A stretch of DNA of 64,000 bases from contig JABXHN010000038.1 in assembly GCA_013373635.1 (NCBI GenBank), positions 1 through 64,000 on the forward strand. Direction: 5' to 3'. Position 1 is the stretch's first letter. Each line of letters begins with the position of its first letter. Below, one piece after another: positions 54,287-62,773 of the stretch. A program made the position numbers and the translations under genes. The notes beneath the pieces were generated by a model that searched no databases, had not been told where the DNA came from, and saw only the letters and a list, made by a program, of their open reading frames with translations. Source of the stretch: Flavobacteriaceae bacterium. Its GTDB lineage: Bacteria; Bacteroidota; Bacteroidia; Flavobacteriales; Flavobacteriaceae.

Positions 54287-54976
54287 TTAGTCTCTAGATC
54301 CTAAGAATCGAAGCACGAAATAGGCCAAGGTTGCCAAGGCTCCAATCGCTGCAACTAAATAGGTTCTCGCAGCCCATTTTAAAGAATCTTTAGCTCCAGC
54401 TAATTCTTGTTGGTTTACAATGTGCTTTGCTTCCATCCATTTGATGGCGCGATTACTCGCATCGTATTCAACTGGTAGGGTCACGAGTGTAAAAGCAGTG
54501 ACAATTCCATAGAGAATAATCCCCATAAGCATAAGACTCGATCCAAGTGCAGAAGTAGCCGATAAAATCAATCCTCCCATAATCACCCACTGTGATAAAC
54601 CTGAAGCTACCTGTACGATGGGAACCATTTGAGAACGCATTTGTAGCCATGAATAAGCCTGAGCATGTTGAACCGCATGTCCACATTCGTGAGCAGCAAC
54701 AGCTGCAGCAGCGGCATTTCTTTGAGCGTATACCGCTTCAGATAAATTAACCGTCTTGTCTTTTGGATTGTAGTGATCTGTTAACCGACCCGGTGTAGAA
54801 ATCACGCGAACATCGTAGATACCGTGGTCGTGAAGCATTTTTTCAGCAACTTCTGCACCACTCATACCATTAGAGAGATGCAATTGAGAGTACTCTTTAA
54901 ATTTTCGTTTTAATTTACTGCTTACCGACATCGATACAAGCGCTATCAGTCCAATGAGAATATAATAAGTCATCAT
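54287..54976 (-). CDS. Membrane zinc metallopeptidase (YugP-like)
   Basis: The 229-residue protein carries the zinc motif HECGH at 96-100, preceded by AAAAAVAA, within a helix. There are hydrophobic segments at the N terminus, at about 115-150, 150-170 and at the C terminus. This matches the YugP/DUF2227-like neutral zinc metallopeptidases. The cleaved substrates are unknown. It is a single-gene unit. Confidence 0.9.
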   Translation of the reverse strand: MMTYYILIGLIALVSMSVSSKLKRKFKEYSQLHLSNGMSGAEVAEKMLHDHGIYDVRVISTPGRLTDHYNPKDKTVNLSEAVYAQRNAAAAAVAAHECGHAVQHAQAYSWLQMRSQMVPIVQVASGLSQWVIMGGLILSATSALGSSLMLMGIILYGIVTAFTLVTLPVEYDASNRAIKWMEAKHIVNQQELAGAKDSLKWAARTYLVAAIGALATLAYFVLRFLGSRD

Positions 54977-55076
54977 AGTTTTAAGATTTTAGATAGAAAC
55001 TTTAAAACAAAAATAGAACCAAATCGAATTCAATCTAAAAAATTAACAGACTTTAGCAGCTAACTGACAAGCTGTC

Positions 55077-55331
55077 TTATTTGTGTTTGATCTTCAGTAT
55101 GATGATTGAAAGTGCCAAGAGCGCAGTAATCGTATTAGCAATAATCATCGGCATCGATTCTAAATGAATTCCATAGATGAGCCAAAGAACCACTCCTGTA
55201 AAGAACACTAAATACATCACAAGTGAAATATCCTTGGTCGATTTATCTCTATAGGATTTAACCACCTGTGGCACAAAAGCCAGAGTGGCTAGAGTAGCTG
55301 CAGCATAACCTATGAGTTCAAATGGATCCAT
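55077..55331 (-). CDS. SemiSWEET sugar transporter
   Basis: The 84-residue protein has three transmembrane helices and the PQ-loop motif FVPQVVKSYRDKSTKDIS (about residues 19-36). This is the half-transporter that pairs with itself to move sugars such as glucose or sucrose. Its start codon shares one base with the leuS stop (TAATG on the minus strand), so translation is probably coupled to leuS. The hairpin after its stop is too weak to call. Confidence 0.9.
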   Translation of the reverse strand: MDPFELIGYAAATLATLAFVPQVVKSYRDKSTKDISLVMYLVFFTGVVLWLIYGIHLESMPMIIANTITALLALSIIILKIKHK

Positions 55332-58159
55332 TAACCGACGATATTTACAATTTTACCTGGAACAACGATCACTTTCTTAGGAGTACGACCTGCTAATTGT
55401 TCTTGAGTTTTTGGGTGTTCTAACACTTTCTTTTCGATCTCCTCTTTCGACAAGTCCAGTGGTAATGAATAGGTGAAACGCATTTTTCCGTTAAAGGAAA
55501 TCGGATAGACTTTTTCATCTTCAACGACATACTTCGATTCAAATTTTGGAAACGATGCAAATGCAATAGACTCCGCGTGTCCCATTTGCTCCCATAATTC
55601 TTCTGCAATATGAGGTGCATAGGGAGAAATCAATACAGCCAATGGCTCTAAAATCGATCTCGAAGTACACTTTTGACTACTGAGCTCATTGACACAGATC
55701 ATAAAGGTAGATACCGAAGTGTTAAACGAGAAGTTATCGATATCTTCAGTTACTTTTCCAATGGTCTTGTGCAAACTCTTCAAAGCCTCTTTAGAAGGTT
55801 CCTCATCAGTTACTTTTAATCCACTTTGATCAAAGTAGAGCTTCCAAAGTTTTTTTAAGAATCCATGAGTTCCTGTAATACCTGCAGTATTCCAAGGTTT
55901 TGATTGCTCTAAAGGCCCAAGAAACATTTCGTAAAGTCGAAGTGAATCTGCTCCATAAGTTTCGCAAATTTCATCTGGACTTACGACATTGTATTTGGAC
56001 TTAGACATTTTTTCAACCTCTCTAGTACAAACCATCAATCCATCTTCTAATTCAAAAGAAGCGTTTTCAAATTCAGGCCTCCAAGCTTTAAATGCTTCAA
56101 TATTTAACTCATCTGAAGCATTCACCATCGATACATCGACGTGAATCGGTTGTAATTCTCTAGAACCGATGAGTCCTTTTGAAACAAAGGTATTGGTGTT
56201 TGGGATTCTATGTACAAATGCTGAAGTCCCAGTAATCATACCTTGGTTGATGAGTTTCTTAGCAAATTCATCTTTAGTCACAATTCCTCTATCGTAGAGG
56301 AACTTTTGCCAAAAACGAGCATAGAGTAAATGTCCTGTAGCATGCTCTGAACCACCGATGTACAAATCGACATCCTGCCAGTAGTCCATCGCCTCTTTAG
56401 AGAAGATTTCATCAGCGTTATGAGCATCCATATAACGGTTAAAGTAGAAGGAACTTCCAGCCCAGCCTGGCATGGTATTGAGTTCTAAAGGAAAAACAGT
56501 CTTGTGATCAATCAGCTCGTTTGAAACAACCTCATTAGCCTTGGTATCCCAAGCCCAAACCAAAGCATTCCCAAGTGGTGGTTCTCCGGTTTCCGTAGGA
56601 AGGTATTTTTCAACTTCTGGAAGCTGAAGTGGAAGGTGTGAAGCATCGATGAGTTGAGGCATTCCATCTTTGTAATAAATTGGAAAAGGCTCTCCCCAGT
56701 AACGTTGTCTACTAAAGACGGCATCTCTGAGTTTAAAGTTCACCTTCGCTTTACCACAGCCTTTTTCTTCAATAGCAGCTATTATTTTTTTCATCGCTTC
56801 TTTATGGGTTAAACCCGTCAAGAAATCAGAATGATCTATTTTGGTATTCGCCTTGTCCTCAAAAGCTTCTTCGCTGATATCCACATCCATAAAGATGTTG
56901 GGAATCTCTATTCCAAAGTGCTTTGCAAAATCGTAATCGCGTTGATCACCACAGGGAACTGCCATTACGGCTCCAGTTCCATAACCAGCTAATACGTAAT
57001 CTCCAATCCAAATAGGCACTTGTTCCCCAGTAAATGGATGAGCTACATAAGAACCCGTAAAGACACCACTGATGGTTTTTACATCAGCCATACGATCGCG
57101 CTCTGAACGCTTTGATGTTGCCTCAATATAGGCTTCAACCGCTTCCTTCTGAGCTTTAGTTGTCAATTTTTCAACCAATTCGTGTTCTGGCGCTAAAGTC
57201 ATAAAGCTCACTCCAAAGATGGTATCAGGTCTTGTAGTAAAGACTTCGATATCAAATTCCTGAGATTGATCTTCATTTGGAATCGTTTTAAAAACAACCT
57301 GTGCTCCTGTAGAACGTCCAATCCAATTAGTCTGTGTATCTTTTAAGGGCTGTGGCCAATCGATCTTTTGTAAATCGTCTAAAAGTCTTTGTGCATAGGC
57401 AGAGATTCTCATACTCCACTGCAACATCTTCTTTCGAACTACAGGATGTCCTCCTCGTTCCGATACTCCACCTACAATTTCATCATTAGCAAGTACCGTT
57501 CCCAGTTCTGGACACCAATTCACCTCGGTCTCTGCCAAATAGGTCAATCGGTATTGAAGCAAGATCTCTTCTTTTTGCTTTTGATCAAATCCCTTCCAAT
57601 CTTCTGCTGAAAAATCAATCACATCTGGATCACAAACGGCATTCACCTCTTGATTTCCACTGGTTTCAAAAAGCTGAATCAGCTCCTGAACAGATTCGGC
57701 CTTGTCAGAAGTTCGATTGTACCAAGAGTTGAACAATTGAGAAAAAATCCACTGAGTCCATTTGTAATAATCTTCATTCGAAGTTCTCACCTCTCTACTC
57801 CAATCAAAAGAAAACCCAATTTTGTCCAACTGTGAACGATAGCGTTTGATATTCTGAGCAGTAGTTAAAGCAGGGTGTGTCCCCGTCATAATAGCGTATT
57901 GCTCAGCTGGAAGTCCAAAGGAATCATAACCCATTGGGTGTAAGACATTATAACCTTGATGTCTCTTAAATCGAGCGTAAATATCAGAGGCAATATAGCC
58001 TAGTGGGTGTCCAACGTGTAATCCAGCTCCAGAGGGATAAGGAAACATATCTAAGACGTAATACTTGGGCTTATCTGAATTGTTGACCGCTTTAAAGGTT
58101 TGGTTCTTTGACCAATAAGCCTGCCATTTGGCTTCTATTTGATTGAAATTGTAATCCAT
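55331..58159 (-). CDS. leuS: Leucyl-tRNA synthetase
   Basis: The start is set at 58159, giving MDYNFNQIEAKWQAYW, the usual beginning. A reading extended to 58264 adds 35 unconserved residues and crosses the promoter. The 942-residue enzyme has the HVGH motif (48-51 in GLHVGHPLGY) and KMSKS (717-721). The editing domain is present, including TTRPDTIFGVSFM. A -7 element TATTTTTG (minus strand, 58189-58196) lies about 30 bases upstream. It is followed directly by semiSWEET. Confidence 0.96.
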   Translation of the reverse strand: MDYNFNQIEAKWQAYWSKNQTFKAVNNSDKPKYYVLDMFPYPSGAGLHVGHPLGYIASDIYARFKRHQGYNVLHPMGYDSFGLPAEQYAIMTGTHPALTTAQNIKRYRSQLDKIGFSFDWSREVRTSNEDYYKWTQWIFSQLFNSWYNRTSDKAESVQELIQLFETSGNQEVNAVCDPDVIDFSAEDWKGFDQKQKEEILLQYRLTYLAETEVNWCPELGTVLANDEIVGGVSERGGHPVVRKKMLQWSMRISAYAQRLLDDLQKIDWPQPLKDTQTNWIGRSTGAQVVFKTIPNEDQSQEFDIEVFTTRPDTIFGVSFMTLAPEHELVEKLTTKAQKEAVEAYIEATSKRSERDRMADVKTISGVFTGSYVAHPFTGEQVPIWIGDYVLAGYGTGAVMAVPCGDQRDYDFAKHFGIEIPNIFMDVDISEEAFEDKANTKIDHSDFLTGLTHKEAMKKIIAAIEEKGCGKAKVNFKLRDAVFSRQRYWGEPFPIYYKDGMPQLIDASHLPLQLPEVEKYLPTETGEPPLGNALVWAWDTKANEVVSNELIDHKTVFPLELNTMPGWAGSSFYFNRYMDAHNADEIFSKEAMDYWQDVDLYIGGSEHATGHLLYARFWQKFLYDRGIVTKDEFAKKLINQGMITGTSAFVHRIPNTNTFVSKGLIGSRELQPIHVDVSMVNASDELNIEAFKAWRPEFENASFELEDGLMVCTREVEKMSKSKYNVVSPDEICETYGADSLRLYEMFLGPLEQSKPWNTAGITGTHGFLKKLWKLYFDQSGLKVTDEEPSKEALKSLHKTIGKVTEDIDNFSFNTSVSTFMICVNELSSQKCTSRSILEPLAVLISPYAPHIAEELWEQMGHAESIAFASFPKFESKYVVEDEKVYPISFNGKMRFTYSLPLDLSKEEIEKKVLEHPKTQEQLAGRTPKKVIVVPGKIVNIVG

Positions 58160-58188
58160 AACTGTTTTTTTCTCTAATGAAGAGGCCA

Positions 58189-58196
58189 CAAAAATA
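58189..58196 (-). promoter_or_regulatory. -7 element TATTTTTG for leuS
   Basis: On the minus strand TATTTTTG lies 29 bases before the chosen leuS start and supports it over the longer reading. Confidence 0.45.
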
Positions 58197-58299
58197 ACAA
58201 AAATGAAGCAGTCCCCTAGCCTTAGAACAGCTAATTTCCTATCATCCAATTGAATTTGATTCAATTAAATACACACTGTTACTTCTGCCGCTTTTTATT

Positions 58300-58307
58300 T
58301 ACCTTTG
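58300..58307 (+). promoter_or_regulatory. -7 element TACCTTTG for the ftsX operon
   Basis: TACCTTTG fits TAnnTTTG and lies only eight bases before the ftsX ATG. Transcription would begin within a few bases of the start codon, giving an almost leaderless message. It also excludes the longer frame starting at 58250. Confidence 0.5.
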
Positions 58308-58315
58308 AGAACTAT

Positions 58316-59194
58316 ATGAGTAAGGCATTTGACAAATACCAAAAACGCAGGTTAATCTCCTCCTACTTTTCAGTCAGTCTGAGCATTAGCCTCGTCCTGT
58401 TTCTGATGGGAATTCTGGGCATATTGGTGTTGAATACACAACGACTAGGAGATCATTTTAAAGAACAAATCAATATCAATATCTTTCTTTCAGACGCTGC
58501 CACTGAGGTCGGCATTAAGCAATTAGAGCAGCAGCTCACCATGGCGGAATATACCAAGTCGAGTCGCTTTATTTCAAAAGAAGAGGCCGCAAAGGAATTT
58601 TCGGAAGATATTGGTGAGGACTTTATGGACTTTATTGGATACAATCCCCTTCAAGACGCCTTTGAACTCAGTTTAAAAGCAGATTTTGTCAATCCTGCGA
58701 TGATACAACTAATCGCAGATGAACTATCCTCAATCACTGAGGTTTCAGAAGTCTCCTATGACAAACCCCTCGTAGAATTGTTAAATGAAAATGTCAAAAG
58801 AATCAGTTTTTGGATCTTAGTGATTAGTTCTGTAATGAGCTTTGTAGCTTTTTTACTGATCAACAGTTCCATAAGACTTTCGATATATTCCAAACGCTTT
58901 ATCATTAAAACCATGCAACTTGTTGGAGCTACAAAAGGATTTATCAGAAAACCTTTTATCCTTCAAAATATCAAATTGGGAATCATCGGAGCTTTTATTG
59001 CCAGTGTTGCTCTATTAATTTGTCTGTATTACATACAGATGAATTTGCCCGAACTCCATTTACTAGAAGATTTCAAAACCTTGGCTATCGTCATTAGTGG
59101 GGTTTTTGTATTGGGAATTCTAATCGCTTGGATTAGCACTTTTTTTGCAGCCCAACGATTCTTAAATTTGAGAACCGCTGCGCTCTATTACTAA
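58316..59194 (+). CDS. ftsX: Cell division protein FtsX-like (permease)
   Basis: The ATG at 58316 gives MSKAFDKYQKRRLISSYF, matching the usual FtsX start; the 22 residues before it are not conserved. The 292-residue protein has one membrane segment near 18-40, a periplasmic domain, then three segments in the last 125 residues, the FtsX/MacB-like permease plan. It works with an ATPase FtsE, not encoded here, to activate wall hydrolases during division. It heads the conserved run ftsX-DUF3098-uppP-truB. Confidence 0.93.
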   Translation: MSKAFDKYQKRRLISSYFSVSLSISLVLFLMGILGILVLNTQRLGDHFKEQININIFLSDAATEVGIKQLEQQLTMAEYTKSSRFISKEEAAKEFSEDIGEDFMDFIGYNPLQDAFELSLKADFVNPAMIQLIADELSSITEVSEVSYDKPLVELLNENVKRISFWILVISSVMSFVAFLLINSSIRLSIYSKRFIIKTMQLVGATKGFIRKPFILQNIKLGIIGAFIASVALLICLYYIQMNLPELHLLEDFKTLAIVISGVFVLGILIAWISTFFAAQRFLNLRTAALYY

Positions 59195-59204
59195 GAATAC
59201 GACT

Positions 59205-59450
59205 ATGAAAAACAGAAAAGAGGAATCAAAAAAAGAGTTTTTATTCCAAAAGAAAAACTACAAATTTTTATTCATCGGCTTGGGTTGTATGGCCTTGGGA
59301 TTCATACTCATGTCTGGAGGTCATTCAGACGACCCCAATGTTTTTAATCCCGAGATTTACAATTTTAGAAGAATTAGATTGGCACCAACACTTGTGTTAA
59401 TAGGACTGGGAATTCAAGTGTACGCAATCTTAACAACCTCTAAAAAATAA
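59205..59450 (+). CDS. DUF3098 small membrane protein
   Basis: The 81-residue protein has a basic N terminus (about 20 residues) and two hydrophobic segments (about 22-38 and 62-77) with FLFIGLGCMALGFILMSGG between, the DUF3098 pattern. It is found between ftsX and uppP in many Bacteroidota and its role is unknown. It begins 10 bases after ftsX and ends two bases before uppP. Confidence 0.85.
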   Translation: MKNRKEESKKEFLFQKKNYKFLFIGLGCMALGFILMSGGHSDDPNVFNPEIYNFRRIRLAPTLVLIGLGIQVYAILTTSKK

Positions 59451-59452
59451 CT

Positions 59453-60247
59453 ATGGAAACAATTGACGCAATCATCCTTGGAATCATTCAAGGACTTACT
59501 GAGTTTTTACCTGTATCTTCTAGTGGTCATATCGAACTTACCAAGGCCATACTAGGCGATGGTCTAATGGCAGAGCAAAGCCTTTTGTTTACCATTGTAC
59601 TTCATTTTGCGACAGCACTTTCTACCGTAGTTGTATTTTACAAAGACATCATAGATTTGTTTAAAGGTCTCTTTGCCTTTAAGAAAAACGAGCAAAGCCT
59701 CTATGTATTGAAGATTGTGGTATCCATGATTCCTGCAGTTATTGTAGGACTTCTCTTTGAAGAACAGCTCAGCGCCTTATTCACTTCCAATGTATTACTG
59801 GTTGGATTGATGCTTGTGATTACAGCAATTCTACTCATCTTAACAGATAGAGCTGCAAAAAGCGATCGATCCATTTCAATAAAATCATCAGGAATCATCG
59901 GGATTGCACAAGCAATTGCCATGCTTCCAGGTATCTCGAGATCCGGTGCTACGATAGCTACTGCAGTACTCTTAAAAACAGACCGTACAAAGGCCGCTCG
60001 ATTCTCATTCCTAATGGTCATCCCACTCATCTTTGGAAAAATTGCCAAAGACGCCCTTTCTGGTGACATTGTTTTTAACCCAGCGGATACTACTGCAGTG
60101 ATGGCTGGTTTTATCGCAGCTTTCATCTTTGGACTCATCGCTTGTAAATGGATGATTTCACTGGTTAGAAAAAGTAAATTACACTATTTTGGATACTATT
60201 GCGCAGCCATAGGAATCCTATCTATTGCCTATTCTTTGTTCGCTTAA
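59453..60247 (+). CDS. uppP: Undecaprenyl-diphosphatase
   Basis: UppP (BacA) recycles the lipid carrier undecaprenyl pyrophosphate for wall synthesis. The 264-residue protein has about eight membrane segments. Its two active-site motifs are GLTEFLPVSSSGH (about residues 15-27) and PGISRSGATI (about 160-169). It is an integral membrane enzyme, placed between DUF3098 and truB. Confidence 0.95.
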   Translation: METIDAIILGIIQGLTEFLPVSSSGHIELTKAILGDGLMAEQSLLFTIVLHFATALSTVVVFYKDIIDLFKGLFAFKKNEQSLYVLKIVVSMIPAVIVGLLFEEQLSALFTSNVLLVGLMLVITAILLILTDRAAKSDRSISIKSSGIIGIAQAIAMLPGISRSGATIATAVLLKTDRTKAARFSFLMVIPLIFGKIAKDALSGDIVFNPADTTAVMAGFIAAFIFGLIACKWMISLVRKSKLHYFGYYCAAIGILSIAYSLFA

Positions 60248-60248
60248 T

Positions 60249-60956
60249 ATGAAGACACTTACTGCTGAAGACTTTACAAAAGGACAAACACTTTTGATTG
60301 ACAAAGAGCTCCACTGGACCTCCTTTCAAGCAGTGAATGCAATCAAGTGGGCCATTCGAAAACGCTTCGATATAAAAAAAATAAAGGTGGGGCATGCTGG
60401 AACACTTGACCCTCTCGCATCTGGCCTATTAATTATATGCACCGGAAAACACACCAAAACTATCCAAGAAATTCAAGGTCAAACCAAAATCTATACAGGA
60501 GCAATCACCCTTGGAAGCACCACTCCTTCCTACGATCTTGAAACTGCAATTGACAAGACCTACCCGACTGATCATATTACCGATGAACTCATTCATAACA
60601 CTACCCAACAATTCATTGGAAGTGTTGAGCAATACCCTCCTGTGTTTTCGGCTTTAAAAAAAGATGGCAAACGACTTTATGAGTTTGCAAGAGCTGGAGA
60701 GGCCGTTGATATTAAACCCAGAACCATTCAAATCGATCAGTTTGAAATCACCGCTATTGAATTTCCAATAGTGAAATTCAAAGTAGTTTGTAGCAAGGGA
60801 ACCTACATACGATCCCTGGCTCATGATTTTGGACAAGCACTCAACTCTGGAGCCCATTTATCGGCACTTCGAAGAGAAGGAATTGGAGCCTATGATGTTA
60901 AAAATGCTCTTAGTATTGAGGAATTCAAAACCCAAATAGGTTTCAAAGATCAATAA
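60249..60956 (+). CDS. truB: tRNA pseudouridine-55 synthase
   Basis: TruB makes pseudouridine 55 in the T loop of tRNAs. The start is the ATG at 60249, one base after the uppP stop; an earlier in-frame start at 60225 lies inside uppP. The 235-residue protein has the catalytic D54 in KVGHAGTLDPLASGLLIICTGK (45-66), with the opening LIDKELHWTSFQAVN. Length is shorter than E. coli TruB, as it lacks an added PUA domain. Confidence 0.94.
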   Translation: MKTLTAEDFTKGQTLLIDKELHWTSFQAVNAIKWAIRKRFDIKKIKVGHAGTLDPLASGLLIICTGKHTKTIQEIQGQTKIYTGAITLGSTTPSYDLETAIDKTYPTDHITDELIHNTTQQFIGSVEQYPPVFSALKKDGKRLYEFARAGEAVDIKPRTIQIDQFEITAIEFPIVKFKVVCSKGTYIRSLAHDFGQALNSGAHLSALRREGIGAYDVKNALSIEEFKTQIGFKDQ

Positions 60957-60957
60957 G

Positions 60958-61704
60958 ATGAATGGGTTCGACAACTTCTTAAGCGTCTTTGTAAAGTGGT
61001 CTACTTACCTCAACAGAAAACAATGGGCACTTGTTCTTAGCAGCGTTATTCTCGGTGTTTTTCTCATCCTTTCTTATCAGCTTAAGCTACGAAGCATTGC
61101 CAATGAAATTCTGATTGAACTCAATTTAGAAGAGCCTGAAGAAAAAGAACCGGAAATAGTCGAAGAAAAAAAGGAAGAAAAACCAATTGAAGAATCAACT
61201 CCAAAGACTAATAAAGCCTATAACAGCTCTCTAAAAGAAACATATGCAACCCCTCCACAGGAAAAGAATACTCCCAACGCTCTTGAAAAGACAGAGAAAC
61301 TCAATGAGGAAGGAGCATTAGAAGGAATTGCCTCTGATTTTGAACTCAAACTCAGAGCACTGCAGGCTAACAATATTCAAGACCGTATTGATTCCATAGG
61401 GATTCCCGATGAGGTCAATAACTTTAAAAAGGATACTAGAATTTGGTATAGTCTAGCCAATAGAACCCATCGAAAAATAGCAGTTCCTATCTACATATGT
61501 GATATGGGCGGTAAAGTTGCAGTAAATATCTTAGTAAGTGCCTCGGGTAATGTCCTAGAAACCAATATCAATCAAAAGAGTTCAACTACTAACAATGGAT
61601 GTCTTTTAGAAACGGCGCAAGAATACGCTCAAAAGACCACCTTTATGCCTGGAAAAGACGGCAACCAATGGGGTGTTATCTACTATTTGTTTTCAAAGCG
61701 TTAA
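60958..61704 (+). CDS. TonB-like protein
   Basis: The 248-residue protein has a cytoplasmic N terminus of about 22 residues, one membrane helix (about 23-43), a very acidic then basic Glu/Lys/Pro linker (about 58-120), and a C-terminal domain of about 90 residues ending GKVAVNILVSASGNVLETNI...AQKTTFMPGKDGNQWGVIYYLF, similar to TonB C-terminal domains. It may pass energy to outer-membrane transporters or be a TonB-like scaffold. No ExbB or ExbD gene is near. It follows truB by one base, and its stop overlaps that of tag. Confidence 0.75.
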   Translation: MNGFDNFLSVFVKWSTYLNRKQWALVLSSVILGVFLILSYQLKLRSIANEILIELNLEEPEEKEPEIVEEKKEEKPIEESTPKTNKAYNSSLKETYATPPQEKNTPNALEKTEKLNEEGALEGIASDFELKLRALQANNIQDRIDSIGIPDEVNNFKKDTRIWYSLANRTHRKIAVPIYICDMGGKVAVNILVSASGNVLETNINQKSSTTNNGCLLETAQEYAQKTTFMPGKDGNQWGVIYYLFSKR

Positions 61705-62270
61705 TCCTTATTCAAAGGATGACAAGGACAGCTTGTCAAATGATCATTGACCATTCCAGTCGCCTGCATATGAGCATAGATAATGGTAGACCCCACAAAT
61801 TTAAAATCCCGCTTTTTTAGATCCTTACTCAAAGCATCTGAAAGCTCTGTAGTTGCAGGAACCTCTTCTTTGGATTTGAAGTGATTGACGATGGGTTTTC
61901 CATCAGTCCACTGCCAAAAATAATTTGAAAAGCTTCCAAATTCTTTTTGAATTTTCATGAAAGCTTGCGCATTGCTAATCGCCGCTTTTATCTTGAGTTT
62001 ATTTCTGATAATTCCTGCTTCTTCTTGAAGCTTCAATTGTTTCTCTTCAGTATAAGCCGCGATCTTTTGATAATTAAAATCATCAAAAGCCTTTCTAAAA
62101 TTCTCTCGCTTGCGAAGGATGGTAATCCAACTAAGTCCTGCTTGAAAGGTCTCAAGGAGAAGATATTCAAACAAGAGTTCATCACTGTATACTGGAACTC
62201 CCCACTGATGGTCGTGATACGCTTCATAGAGATCGTCTCCCCTGGACCACCAACAACGATTAAGTTCCAT
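61701..62270 (-). CDS. tag: DNA-3-methyladenine glycosylase I
   Basis: Tag removes 3-methyladenine from alkylated DNA. The ATG at 62270 is taken as the start; a TTG two codons upstream is less likely. The 189-residue protein begins LNRCWWSRGDDLYEAYHDHQWGVP (zinc-binding Cys near the N terminus) and ends with HLTSCPCHPLN, which supplies the remaining zinc ligands. Length fits the family (about 190). The stop codons of this and the TonB-like gene overlap by four bases. Confidence 0.94.
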   Translation of the reverse strand: MELNRCWWSRGDDLYEAYHDHQWGVPVYSDELLFEYLLLETFQAGLSWITILRKRENFRKAFDDFNYQKIAAYTEEKQLKLQEEAGIIRNKLKIKAAISNAQAFMKIQKEFGSFSNYFWQWTDGKPIVNHFKSKEEVPATTELSDALSKDLKKRDFKFVGSTIIYAHMQATGMVNDHLTSCPCHPLNKD

Positions 62271-62282
62271 CGTCAAACTAAA

Positions 62283-62660
62283 TTAAAATGGCAAATCGTC
62301 TGAATCCTCTTCAAGGATATCATCTGCAGGAGTAAAGGCTTCTGCTGGAGGCATCGGTGGCATCCCACTGGAAGGTGAATCAGCAGTCAATGCTTCAATT
62401 CTCCATCCTTGAATCGAGTTAAAATAACGAACTTCGCCTTGAGGACTCGTCCATTCTCTTCCTCTGAGATTAATGCTGATTTTTACATCTTGACCTACTT
62501 GAAAAGAATCTAAAATATCACATTTATCTTGCACAAATTCAACTAATATAGGTTGAGGATACTGCTCTTGAGTATTGATAACGATCTCTCTTTTTCTAAA
62601 ACCTTTATTTCCAAAAACCTGTGTGTCTTTTAAAACTGTAATCTTTCCTTGAATTTCCAT
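62283..62660 (-). CDS. DUF3127 protein, probable OB-fold
   Basis: The 125-residue protein begins MEIQGKITVLKDTQVFGNKGFRKREIVI and continues with VGQDVKISINLRGREWTSPQGEVRYFNSIQGWRIE, the DUF3127 pattern. The beta-rich core suggests an OB-fold, as in single-strand nucleic-acid binding proteins, and the acidic C-terminal tail (DDILEEDSDDLPF) resembles that of SSB. Its binding is not established. It ends 13 bases before the tag start, so it probably shares a message with tag. Confidence 0.82.
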   Translation of the reverse strand: MEIQGKITVLKDTQVFGNKGFRKREIVINTQEQYPQPILVEFVQDKCDILDSFQVGQDVKISINLRGREWTSPQGEVRYFNSIQGWRIEALTADSPSSGMPPMPPAEAFTPADDILEEDSDDLPF

Positions 62661-62773
62661 TGTGAATTTGTGTTTGTAAAATTGGGTTATAAAAATAAGA
62701 AATCAACATTAGAACAAGAGATTTCTGTGGACTTTTTACAATAAAAAGTATCTTTAGGTTAAAATCAACACTT

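Noticed and set aside
58160-58264. N-terminal extension of leuS by 35 residues
   Set aside because: The extension is not like LeuRS and passes over the -7 element at 58189-58196.
58250-58315. N-terminal extension of ftsX by 22 residues
   Set aside because: The sequence is unconserved and contains the probable promoter at 58300-58307.
59701-60138. 145-codon open frame antisense to uppP
   Set aside because: It mirrors uppP codons and shows no family signal.
60225-60248. Earlier start for truB
   Set aside because: It lies inside uppP and is not needed; ATG at 60249 fits the family start.
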